A DNA stretch of 5,512 nucleotides, taken from JBLHRE01 sp047625765. GTDB lineage: Bacteria > Bacteroidota > Bacteroidia > Flavobacteriales > JBLHRE01. Location of the stretch: the NCBI GenBank assembly GCA_047625765.1, contig JBLHRE010000123.1:1-5512 (forward strand). The letters run 5' to 3'. The notes under the pieces were generated by a model that saw nothing but the letters and a program-made list of their open reading frames with translations, was not told the origin of the DNA and searched no databases. Position numbers and translations under genes: made by a program. Each line of letters opens with the position of its first letter. Positions within the stretch are counted from its first letter, which is position 1. This document shows, piece after piece, positions 1-5,512 of the stretch.

Positions 1-109
1 AATTTAATTCTTGATCGGTGTCCATCTTGACATGATCTCTTTCGCATGAAGCAAAAGCTAGAACTACGAAAGTTCCAAGAGCTAGTAATGTTGTTTTGAA
101 AATCCTCAT
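1..109 (-). CDS. Lipoprotein of unknown function, N-terminus only (runs off the left edge)
   Basis: The minus strand opens with ATG at 109 and stays open for 36 codons to the window edge, so only the beginning of the gene is present. The product starts with a short basic head (MRIFK), then a hydrophobic stretch over about residues 7-20, and ends in a lipobox-like FASC with the lipid-accepting cysteine at residue 22. This is a standard Bacteroidota lipoprotein signal peptide cleaved by signal peptidase II. After the cysteine the chain turns polar and charged (ERDHVKMDTD), as expected for a tether. No functional domain is reached, so I cannot name a role. It lies downstream of, and in the same direction as, the thioredoxin-like gene, about 140 bases past that gene's TAA. 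A weak hairpin lies between them, so co-transcription is uncertain. No Shine-Dalgarno sequence is seen before the ATG, which is normal for this phylum. Confidence 0.72.
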   Translation of the reverse strand, partial: MRIFKTTLLALGTFVVLAFASCERDHVKMDTDQELN

Positions 110-151
110 AATGATATTATATAATTGGATTAATAATAATTTAAACATAAC

Positions 152-186
152 AAAAAAATAATAGTTAGCTAGGGATAGTAATAACT
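152..186 (-). terminator. Possible weak Rho-independent terminator after the thioredoxin-like gene
   Basis: Read on the minus strand, AGTTA (186-182) can pair with TAACT (167-163). An inner CTA/TAG pair closes a 4-base TCCC loop, with a 3-by-1 internal loop between the two short helices. Seven T follow at 158-152, six bases after the stem. The stem is short, interrupted and AT-rich, so it is at best a weak terminator. It overlaps the last codons of the possible 26-codon extension of the upstream gene (TAG at 169-171), which would be a natural place for a terminator if the gene really ended there. Confidence 0.28.
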
Positions 187-249
187 CGCAATAATAGCGT
201 TCAACCACCTAAAATACTTTACTTCAGACCCTAAGCTTTCCCCTCTACT

Positions 250-1323
250 TTAAAAAACGACTTTGTTATTTTTTATAAAAACGCTAGCAGGATAACCCTT
301 AATACCAAAATAAGAAACAATAAATTCTTCATCTAGAAAGTACACTTGACTTGGGTCTAGTTTAGATTTTAAAGACCAAGGTATTAGCGAAACTTCATTT
401 CCTTGTTCGTTGGCATTGATAGTTATGTATCTAATGTTAGGATATTTTGTTTTTATCATTCGGCTTACCGTTGGTATTCTTCGAGAACAAGGAGGGCACC
501 CTAAAAACCAAAAATCTATTAACAAAAGGTCATCCTCCTTTCCGTAAGGTAAAGTGAAGTGTTCGCCAGATAAACTGTATCCCTTAAAAGAGGGGGATGT
601 CGCTCCCTTTTGAATGATTTTTTCTATTGGGACAAGCGGAGTCATTTGAAATGGAATGGTGGATTCATTCCTTGCGCTTAGGATGTTGAAGTGTTGTACG
701 ATCTTACTTGGGTCTGTTTCAAATTGCGTAATTATTAGGTCAAAATAGTTTCTATAATCGGAAAGTGAGTAGGTGCGGTTGAGTGAAACTGGCTCTGAGT
801 TTTTATTCAACATTATTTGCGTTTCTATTTCTCCGCTATTAAATCCTTGATTTTTTTCGTAAGTCACATTCTCGGCATTCTCATTAGTTTGATAGGAACT
901 ATCAATGGGCGAATGTAATCCTGGAAGGAATAGATATTCTAGAATGGTGTGATCAATAAAATTAGTTCCCCTAGTAAAGAGGTCAGATTGAAGCGTCTTT
1001 TTTGATGCGCTTGTCTTCCAAAATGCTTGACTATCCAATTGCCAAACTTCAATAAATGGGACCTTGGAGAAATTGGTAAGAACCTCCGGGGGATTGGTGA
1101 TTTTTATGTGAAGCATTTCTCCATTATAGAGGCTGCTGTCTTTTATACACCAGAATTCTAGTTGTGATATTAATGTGTCTTGCTTGCTGGTTGAGGAGGT
1201 TTTTAGCTCACCTAAATAATGATATGATTTTGGGTGGTTATTAAGCAGTTGAATTTGTGACTGACCAAGCACAAATGGATTCCATTGTAAAAAAAGCAAA
1301 ATTGTAAAAAGGAATGTTTTCAT
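250..1323 (-). CDS. Secreted TlpA-like thioredoxin-domain protein, C-terminally clipped
   Basis: The 357-residue product has a signal peptide (basic MK, hydrophobic to about residue 18, likely cut after the LGQ near 21), so it should act in the periplasm or at the outer membrane. Residues about 22-235 form a domain I do not recognise; similar N-terminal regions precede redoxin domains in other Bacteroidota proteins. Residues about 245-357 are a TlpA/redoxin-type thioredoxin fold: strand LLLIDFWF (266-273), active site C276-P-P-C279, a helix, strand IRYITINA (297-304), and the cis-proline P345 in GYPASVF. Its likely role is thiol-disulfide exchange on exported proteins; the substrate is unknown. 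The fold is incomplete: TAA (250-252) comes right after the KVVF strand, before the final strand end and helix. The same frame then continues for 26 plausible codons to TAG at 169-171, so this may be a nonsense-truncated gene. The ATG at 1323 is chosen because the signal peptide begins there. The gene is divergent from the phosphoesterase gene. Confidence 0.85.
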   Translation of the reverse strand: MKTFLFTILLFLQWNPFVLGQSQIQLLNNHPKSYHYLGELKTSSTSKQDTLISQLEFWCIKDSSLYNGEMLHIKITNPPEVLTNFSKVPFIEVWQLDSQAFWKTSASKKTLQSDLFTRGTNFIDHTILEYLFLPGLHSPIDSSYQTNENAENVTYEKNQGFNSGEIETQIMLNKNSEPVSLNRTYSLSDYRNYFDLIITQFETDPSKIVQHFNILSARNESTIPFQMTPLVPIEKIIQKGATSPSFKGYSLSGEHFTLPYGKEDDLLLIDFWFLGCPPCSRRIPTVSRMIKTKYPNIRYITINANEQGNEVSLIPWSLKSKLDPSQVYFLDEEFIVSYFGIKGYPASVFIKNNKVVF

Positions 1324-1477
1324 GCAGTGGGTGAATGTATAAGCATAAAATTAAAATGTAAATATATGTTATATAATGATTTATGGGTTGTGAAATGAGA
1401 CTTAGGAATAATTAATAATTTCAAAAAAGTGTTAAATTCACACACCTGTTTAATTCTATTAAGCAAAATCTAATCAG
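1324..1477. other. Divergent intergenic region between the thioredoxin-like and phosphoesterase genes
   Basis: These 154 very AT-rich bases separate two divergent start codons and must hold the promoters for both genes. I find no full match to the Bacteroidota pair (TTTG near -33, TAnnTTTG near -7) on either strand. The closest single match is TATATTTA on the minus strand (1366-1359), 7 of 8 positions, without a TTG at the right distance upstream. There is no convincing operator palindrome, small RNA or small ORF. Confidence 0.5.
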
Positions 1478-3724
1478 ATGAAATTATTACTCACATTTAT
1501 GATGTGCTTTAGTAGCACAGCCATGCTTTTTGCACAATTATTACCAATAATTAGTCCTTATCCCAATGTTCTCAAATTCGATGGGGTGGATAATTACGTG
1601 AATATTAATGCCGTAGCAAATGATCTAAACGGAGGGTCTGCCCTTAGCGTAGAGGTTCGTTTTAAAACGAATGATAGTCCTAGTAATGATAAAGGGAGTC
1701 AGTTGATTTCTTTTCATGGCAGTAATTATGCCAATATTCTTAAGGTAGGGGTTGCTTCTAATGGAGGGATTTATGTGAAAGGAACAACAAGTGCTGTTCG
1801 AGGAGCAGGATTTAATGACAATGTTTGGCATATGCTATCTTTGGTAATTACCAGTAATGGTTTATGTTTTGCCTATTTAGACGGACTTTATTCGTATGAA
1901 TTTCTAATTGGAACTGTTGCTATTGGCTCAATTGCTAGGGCAAGTTTAGGTCAAGAATATGATGGCTCTGGGACAACAGATCATTTTAAAGGACGAATGA
2001 GCGAAGTGCGTATTTGGAGTAAGGCTTTGACGGTACAAGAAATCCATAGTCAAATGTGTCAAGTTCCTTTTTCTCTAAACGTAGATCCTGGAGATGCGTC
2101 CCATGGAGCGAATTATTGGAGTGATTTAGTAGCTTATTACGATTTTAAGGGAAGTCATTTTGGTTTGGATTTCGATGGTAATTCCAATGTGATTTATTAC
2201 CCAAATACCCTCCCAGATAGCAGAACGACATTATTGGATAAGTCCATAAATCGAAATGATGGGTTTATCCACAACATTCACCGTAATAATGATTGGGCTC
2301 GTGAAAATGTTCCTTGCGATACTTCTCAAGTGGATTTAGTGCAGTTTTCTATTGTTGGGGATGCTCCGTATGATTATGCAACAACGACTAATAGAGCATC
2401 AGTACTTCGAGCTCATGTTTTAAAGAATAATGATTTAAGTTATGCAGAATCCTTAGTACATATTGGAGATATTAAGAAAGGAAGCACTCCTTGTGATAGA
2501 TGCGAGTCTGGAGCATATTATTATTATTATCAAAGCGCACTAGATACAATGCTTTTATCAACAAAGCCAGTTAATATTCTTATTGGTGATAATGAGTGGA
2601 ATGATTGTGATGATCCAGCTCTTGCCTTAAATGTTTGGAACAGTACTTTCTCTACTTTAAATAATGATTTTGTAAATGATTTTTATGCAAACCGCCAAGC
2701 AGCTCGTCCAGAAAACATTGCATATATCAAAAACTCGGTACTTTTCATTACCATAAATCAAGTAGATCAGCAGCACCCAAGTAGATCAACTGCAGAAGAT
2801 GACGATCATAAAGATCGCATGTCTGATAATGCAGATTGGGTGAAATATAATTTAGAGAAATATAAAAAACATGTTCATGCCTGTGTGGTATGCGCTCATG
2901 CTAAACCAGATGTATTAAGTAATATAGTACCAACAAATACATTTCGAACCCCATTTTTGCAGGCTGCAGACGCTTTTGAAAATCCTATTTTGTATATTCA
3001 AGGAAATACCCACGGTTGGGATAGGGACCCCAGTTATGGAGGATTGGATAATGTGTTGAAGATTGTAATCCCACAGGACTATGGTAGTAAAGATTTAATG
3101 CAGGTGGTTGTTACTAAAAACAAGGAGGTGGAGCACGCATTTTATTACGAATTGAATCCTTTTTCTAATCATATACAGGGGAGTCCTACCGTTGAAGCAA
3201 CTACGAGTTCTGCTATGTATGCTACTTGGACTACAGAAAAGGCTGTTGCAAGTGTCTTGCGTTATAAGAAATTGAATCAAGCAAATGCATTAACGTATAT
3301 GTCTGAAGATACCGTGCCTAAAACAAAGCATTTAATAGTGCTGAATAATTTAGATGATGCTTCTAGTTATGCTTATGAAATAGGAACGCGTACAGCAAAG
3401 CTTTCTGGGCCTCATTATGTGCAAGCGATAATAAGTTGGGATGGGAGTATTTTAAACAGAGAGAAAGCTCCGGAGGAAATGTTTAATGATGTTTCTTTAT
3501 TGCCTAATTCAGTAAAAGAAGTCTTGCAAATTGCCGTAGGTGAGTCTTTGAAGGATAAAGATTATCGAGTAGAATTGGTGGATTTGTTAGGGGAAGTTGT
3601 AATCTCTGTCACAAACAGTAAAACCTTGAACATGTCTAACTTAAACCAAGGAGTTTATCTGGTTTATATTTTAGATCCTTCGAAAACGCAAATCTACTAT
3701 AGCGGAAAAGTGTTAAAGCAGTAA
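1478..3724 (+). CDS. T9SS-secreted LamG / metallophosphoesterase multidomain protein
   Basis: The 748-residue product is built in five parts. (1) A signal peptide covers residues 1-20, cut after LFAQ. (2) A LamG/concanavalin-A-like domain covers about 31-195 (LKFDGVDNYVNI, the NVWHML strand, then GRMSEVRIW), usually a glycan- or protein-binding module; a further LVAYYDF plus DKSINRNDG stretch near 217-262 has the same style. (3) A calcineurin-like metallophosphoesterase covers about 287-562. Its ordered motifs are GDAP (D295), HIGDIKKG (D331), IGDNEWND (D371/N372/E373), CAHAKP (H474) and GNTHGW (H512). These match the GDNEWTDC-type phosphoesterase family and predict a two-metal hydrolase; the substrate is unknown. 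(4) An Fn3-like domain covers about 568-637 (YATWTTEKAVASVLRYKK, then LNNLDDASSYAYEIG), resembling the purple acid phosphatase N-terminal domain. (5) A T9SS type A sorting domain covers about 675-748 (LPNSVKEVLQI, LVDLLGEVV, GVYLVYI). The protein should cross the outer membrane and be released or surface-anchored. The ATG at 1478 is kept because it begins the signal peptide. Confidence 0.92.
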   Translation: MKLLLTFMMCFSSTAMLFAQLLPIISPYPNVLKFDGVDNYVNINAVANDLNGGSALSVEVRFKTNDSPSNDKGSQLISFHGSNYANILKVGVASNGGIYVKGTTSAVRGAGFNDNVWHMLSLVITSNGLCFAYLDGLYSYEFLIGTVAIGSIARASLGQEYDGSGTTDHFKGRMSEVRIWSKALTVQEIHSQMCQVPFSLNVDPGDASHGANYWSDLVAYYDFKGSHFGLDFDGNSNVIYYPNTLPDSRTTLLDKSINRNDGFIHNIHRNNDWARENVPCDTSQVDLVQFSIVGDAPYDYATTTNRASVLRAHVLKNNDLSYAESLVHIGDIKKGSTPCDRCESGAYYYYYQSALDTMLLSTKPVNILIGDNEWNDCDDPALALNVWNSTFSTLNNDFVNDFYANRQAARPENIAYIKNSVLFITINQVDQQHPSRSTAEDDDHKDRMSDNADWVKYNLEKYKKHVHACVVCAHAKPDVLSNIVPTNTFRTPFLQAADAFENPILYIQGNTHGWDRDPSYGGLDNVLKIVIPQDYGSKDLMQVVVTKNKEVEHAFYYELNPFSNHIQGSPTVEATTSSAMYATWTTEKAVASVLRYKKLNQANALTYMSEDTVPKTKHLIVLNNLDDASSYAYEIGTRTAKLSGPHYVQAIISWDGSILNREKAPEEMFNDVSLLPNSVKEVLQIAVGESLKDKDYRVELVDLLGEVVISVTNSKTLNMSNLNQGVYLVYILDPSKTQIYYSGKVLKQ
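2516..2530 (+). repeat. (TAT)5 trinucleotide repeat encoding five tyrosines
   Basis: Five consecutive TAT codons encode Tyr347-351 of the phosphoesterase, between metal-site motifs II (D331) and III (N372). The repeat is in frame, so gain or loss of whole units would change the Tyr count without breaking the gene. Confidence 0.9.
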
Positions 3725-3743
3725 ATCATTAGATTTTAAGTAT

Positions 3744-3787
3744 AAAAAAAGAGGACGTCTAAAAAGCAATTTAGACGGTCTTTTTTT
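3744..3787. terminator. Bidirectional Rho-independent terminator
   Basis: A perfect 8-bp stem (CGTCTAAA at 3756-3763 with TTTAGACG at 3770-3777) closes a 6-base AAGCAA loop. The stem can extend through one bulged G (3778) with an A-T and a G-C pair. Seven A (3744-3750) lie to the left and seven T (3781-3787) to the right, so both strands read as stem plus U-tract. It sits in the 89-base gap between the convergent phosphoesterase gene (ends 3724) and nadE (ends 3814), and can terminate both. Confidence 0.92.
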
Positions 3788-3813
3788 ATGTTCAATAATA
3801 TTTAGGCTCGTCT

Positions 3814-4590
3814 TTATATTTTTAATTCAGAAGGTATAACACACACCGGAATAGGATGCATTTTGTGTTGGTTGGCTTTGTTTAGTCTAGTGTAAGTAGC
3901 CAACACCTCTTTTTGTCTTTCGGTAACAGCATTCATATCGCCAGAAAAATGCAATGCCCATTCTAATTCTGGATACGATGCGCCAATTTGGTCTTCATCG
4001 TTTCTTTCATCACCCCAAAGACCATCTGTAGGGGCAGCATTTTGAATGGATTGCGGTACTCCAAGATGTTTTGCCAGGGCATACACTTCGGTTTTTAGCA
4101 AATCTGCTATAGGGCTAAGGTCTACTCCTCCATCTCCGTATTTTGTGAAAAAGCCAATACCAAAATCTTCAATTTTGTTTCCGGTTCCGGCAACAAGATA
4201 TTTCAGGTTGCCAGCAAAGCTATAGAGGCAAGTCATGCGCAAACGTGCACGGGCATTGGCCATGCTTAAATCGTCCTGAATTTCTTGGGGTAAGTCTGAT
4301 TTTAAAGAAAGAAAAGAATCGCTTAAATCAACAGTATTAGAACTAACAGATGGAAACGTACTTTTCAGCCACTTAATTTGCTCATCAGACCGATCTACTT
4401 GGTTTTGCTCTTGTAGAATGGGCATGTTAACGCAATGGGTGGGTAAGCCGGTAAGGGCACATAAGGTAGAGGTAAGAGCGGAATCTATGCCTCCAGAGAC
4501 TCCGACAACAAATCCTTTCATTCCACTTTTTAGGGCGTAGGATTTCAACCATTCAGTAATATGGTCGCAAGTTTCTTTTGACAATAGCAT
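3814..4590 (-). CDS. nadE: NH3-dependent NAD+ synthetase
   Basis: This cytoplasmic enzyme makes the last step of NAD+ synthesis: it adenylates deamido-NAD+ with ATP and displaces AMP with ammonia. The 258-residue product is a single synthetase domain of about normal length for ammonia-dependent forms. It lacks the N-terminal nitrilase (glutaminase) domain, so ammonia or a separate supply is expected as nitrogen donor. The motifs are clear: the ATP-pyrophosphatase loop SGGIDS at 32-37, ANARARLRM at 111-119, GTGNKIEDFG at 135-144, KYGDGGVDLSPIADL at 150-164, PTDGLW at 187-192, DEDQIG at 198-203, and a C-terminal HKMHPIPV at 242-249. The wording of these motifs is that of Bacteroidota NadE. The ATG at 4590 lies 4 bases past the TAA of the upstream barrel gene with no Shine-Dalgarno sequence, so the two are almost surely one transcript and possibly translationally coupled. 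Association of nadE with gldB is, from memory, recurrent in flavobacteria; here gldB is divergent and one gene away. Confidence 0.96.
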   Translation of the reverse strand: MLLSKETCDHITEWLKSYALKSGMKGFVVGVSGGIDSALTSTLCALTGLPTHCVNMPILQEQNQVDRSDEQIKWLKSTFPSVSSNTVDLSDSFLSLKSDLPQEIQDDLSMANARARLRMTCLYSFAGNLKYLVAGTGNKIEDFGIGFFTKYGDGGVDLSPIADLLKTEVYALAKHLGVPQSIQNAAPTDGLWGDERNDEDQIGASYPELEWALHFSGDMNAVTERQKEVLATYTRLNKANQHKMHPIPVCVIPSELKI

Positions 4591-4594
4591 GTGT

Positions 4595-5242
4595 TTAGAA
4601 TAAGATACCTACCGTAAGTGCAACATTACTAAAAGCGTTTTTGCTTGCGCTTTCCATTAACAAAGAATTATCTTTATCTAGCATGTTGGTGAAATTGTTA
4701 TTGAAAATCAATCCAGCCATAAAGCGTGTGTCGCCACCTAAACTATATTCTGCTCCAACACCAATAGATAGAGATGCTTTGAATAAATTGATGTAATTCA
4801 CATCTGTTTCAATTTTATCTTGATATTCTTCACTAGTAATGGTTTCTCCCACTTTAATACCAGTAGTAATACCAAATAAAGCAAAGTAGCGCATGTACCC
4901 AATCTCCTTGGTGCGCATTTTTAGCATAAAAGGGATATTGATGAACTGTGCAGCATAATCAACTTGTATTGCTGAAGTAGTGTCCTCTTTTAATTCTGCA
5001 GTCAGTTTTCCTCCGTCATAACCGTGGCCAATACCTGTTGAGAGTAGGTAATTTTCGGCTAGTTGAATTTCAGTAATCAAGCCATAATTGAATTTTAGGC
5101 CTACCTTATTTTCTGAATCTAGTATGTCAGATTTCACCCAACTCAAATTTGGGCTAGCTTGTAATCCAAGGTTGAATTTTTTTTGTCCAAAAACTACAAT
5201 GCTACTAAGGCATACAATCGAAAGTGCTATAATCTTTTTCAT
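4595..5242 (-). CDS. Outer-membrane beta-barrel protein (PorT-like / OMP_b-brl_2 type)
   Basis: The 215-residue product starts with a clean signal peptide (MKKIIALSIV, cut after VFGQ at 20). The rest is made of alternating strands with aromatic ends and polar turns: KFNLGLQASPNLSW (22-35), FNYGLITEIQL (51-61), YLLSTGIGHGY (65-75), then INIPFMLKMR (101-110) and YFALFGITTGIKVG (119-132), LFKASLSIGVGAEYSLG (153-169), RFMAGLIFNNNF (173-184), and a last strand ending in LTVGILF. The terminal phenylalanine is the usual signal for BAM-mediated barrel insertion. The IPFMLK element and the size fit the small 8-stranded barrel family common in Bacteroidota. These are often annotated as porin family or PorT-like proteins; I cannot say what it binds or transports, and it need not be PorT itself. 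It is the first gene of an operon with nadE (4-base gap) and is divergent from gldB across 43 bases. The ATG at 5242 is supported by the signal peptide. Confidence 0.85.
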   Translation of the reverse strand: MKKIIALSIVCLSSIVVFGQKKFNLGLQASPNLSWVKSDILDSENKVGLKFNYGLITEIQLAENYLLSTGIGHGYDGGKLTAELKEDTTSAIQVDYAAQFINIPFMLKMRTKEIGYMRYFALFGITTGIKVGETITSEEYQDKIETDVNYINLFKASLSIGVGAEYSLGGDTRFMAGLIFNNNFTNMLDKDNSLLMESASKNAFSNVALTVGILF

Positions 5243-5270
5243 ACTTTTGGCAAATCTTTATAGTTTCACA

Positions 5271-5278
5271 CAAAAATA
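5271..5278 (-). promoter_or_regulatory. Candidate -7 element for the barrel-nadE operon
   Basis: On the minus strand TATTTTTG is an exact match to the Bacteroidota -7 consensus TAnnTTTG. It lies 28 bases upstream of the barrel start codon, leaving room for a short leader. The nearest upstream TTG (minus strand 5294-5292) is only 13 bases away, less than the usual spacing of about 17-23, so the -33 element is poor. In DNA this AT-rich a chance match is possible. Confidence 0.35.
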
Positions 5279-5285
5279 GATTTTT

Positions 5286-5512
5286 TTGAAGCAATCCTTA
5301 AAATATATTCCATTAATACTCGGTGTTAGCTTCTTGCTAGCGTGTAATGAGAATTCTTTAGATGTTGATGTGTCTGATATTGAATCAGATGTAAGAATTT
5401 GTCAATTCGAAAAATCTCTTTTCCAATTAGATACTAACTCTTGGGGAAGTGAGTTTTCTGAATTAATTACGGAATTCCCACCCTTTTTTGAGGAAACAAA
5501 TAATCCGGAAAT
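5286..5512 (+). CDS. gldB: Gliding motility lipoprotein GldB, N-terminus (runs off the right edge)
   Basis: GldB is a membrane-anchored lipoprotein needed for gliding and linked to T9SS function in flavobacteria; its biochemical activity is not established. Seventy-five codons are present. They begin at TTG 5286, with KQSLKY then a hydrophobic stretch and a lipobox LLAC whose cysteine is residue 20. After a short acidic linker (about 21-35) comes the family start pattern: VRICQFEKSLFQLD (about 36-49), then a helix and FPPFFEE (about 63-69). This corresponds to the 'fd..Lf.ld ... yp.FF' layout of GldB proteins. The frame has a stop (TAG 5277-5279) three codons before the TTG and no ATG or GTG up to the lipobox, so TTG is the only usual start (ATT at 5280 is the alternative). 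The upstream barrel-nadE operon diverges from it. The identity rests on a short N-terminal stretch, so it is likely rather than certain. Confidence 0.78.
   Translation, partial: MKQSLKYIPLILGVSFLLACNENSLDVDVSDIESDVRICQFEKSLFQLDTNSWGSEFSELITEFPPFFEETNNPE

Noticed and set aside
247..256. Frameshift in the T-run as the cause of the clipped thioredoxin protein
   Set aside because: Losing one T gives only about seven more codons before TAG and adding one gives a stop within three codons; neither restores the fold, while the unchanged frame past the TAA does.
1359..1366. TATATTTA on the minus strand as a -7 promoter box for the thioredoxin-like gene
   Set aside because: It matches 7 of 8 consensus positions, but there is no TTG/TTTG at 17-23 bases upstream and such matches are expected by chance in this AT-rich gap.
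1391..1425. GAAAT...ATTTC inverted repeat upstream of the phosphoesterase gene
   Set aside because: Only 5 bp of AT-rich pairing around a loop of more than 20 bases; not distinguishable from chance.
1625..1831. 68-codon open frame on the minus strand
   Set aside because: It lies wholly inside the LamG part of the phosphoesterase gene on the opposite strand; low-complexity Ser/Asn/Ile composition and no domain or signal.
3095..3280. 61-codon open frame on the minus strand
   Set aside because: Antisense to the well-supported phosphoesterase gene, with no recognisable features.
5088..5279. 63-codon plus-strand open frame ending just before gldB
   Set aside because: Antisense to the start of the barrel gene; its sequence is the complement of a clear signal peptide and first strand. 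Its TAG stop (5277-5279) is in the gldB frame but no frameshift is needed to explain gldB, which has its own lipoprotein signal after the TTG.

Overview
The window is about 5.5 kb of AT-rich DNA from a member of the Bacteroidota, most likely a gliding or T9SS-equipped flavobacterium-like lineage. The evidence is a type IX secretion (T9SS) C-terminal sorting domain on a large secreted enzyme, the start of a gldB gliding-motility lipoprotein gene, a Bacteroidota-style short NAD synthetase, and start sites without Shine-Dalgarno sequences. No RNA gene, insertion sequence, CRISPR array or prophage signal is visible. Gene density is high and no gene-free stretch exceeds about 160 bases.

Left part (1-1323, all minus strand): the first 36 codons of an unidentified lipoprotein run off the left edge. 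Upstream of it lies a secreted TlpA-like thioredoxin-domain protein with a CPPC active site. Its TAA stop falls just before the last strand and helix of the thioredoxin fold. The same frame continues for 26 helix-like codons to a TAG, which suggests a premature stop or an error at that position.

Centre (1478-3724, plus strand): a 748-residue secreted protein with the order signal peptide, LamG-type domain, GDNEW-type metallophosphoesterase, Fn3/purple-acid-phosphatase-N-like domain, T9SS sorting domain. It is divergent from the thioredoxin gene across a 154-base gap. It converges on nadE, and a strong hairpin with an A-tract on one side and a T-tract on the other (3744-3787) can stop transcription from both directions.

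Right part (3814-5512): an outer-membrane beta-barrel gene and nadE form a tight two-gene minus-strand operon with a 4-base gap. Forty-three bases upstream and divergent, gldB starts at a TTG codon and runs off the right edge. T9SS genes such as gldB serve secretion and motility, and the central phosphoesterase is a likely T9SS client, so the two fit the same cell biology even though they need not be co-regulated.

I see no clear new multi-gene system. The items most worth a second look are the interrupted thioredoxin C-terminus and the domain architecture and altered metal-site motifs of the phosphoesterase.
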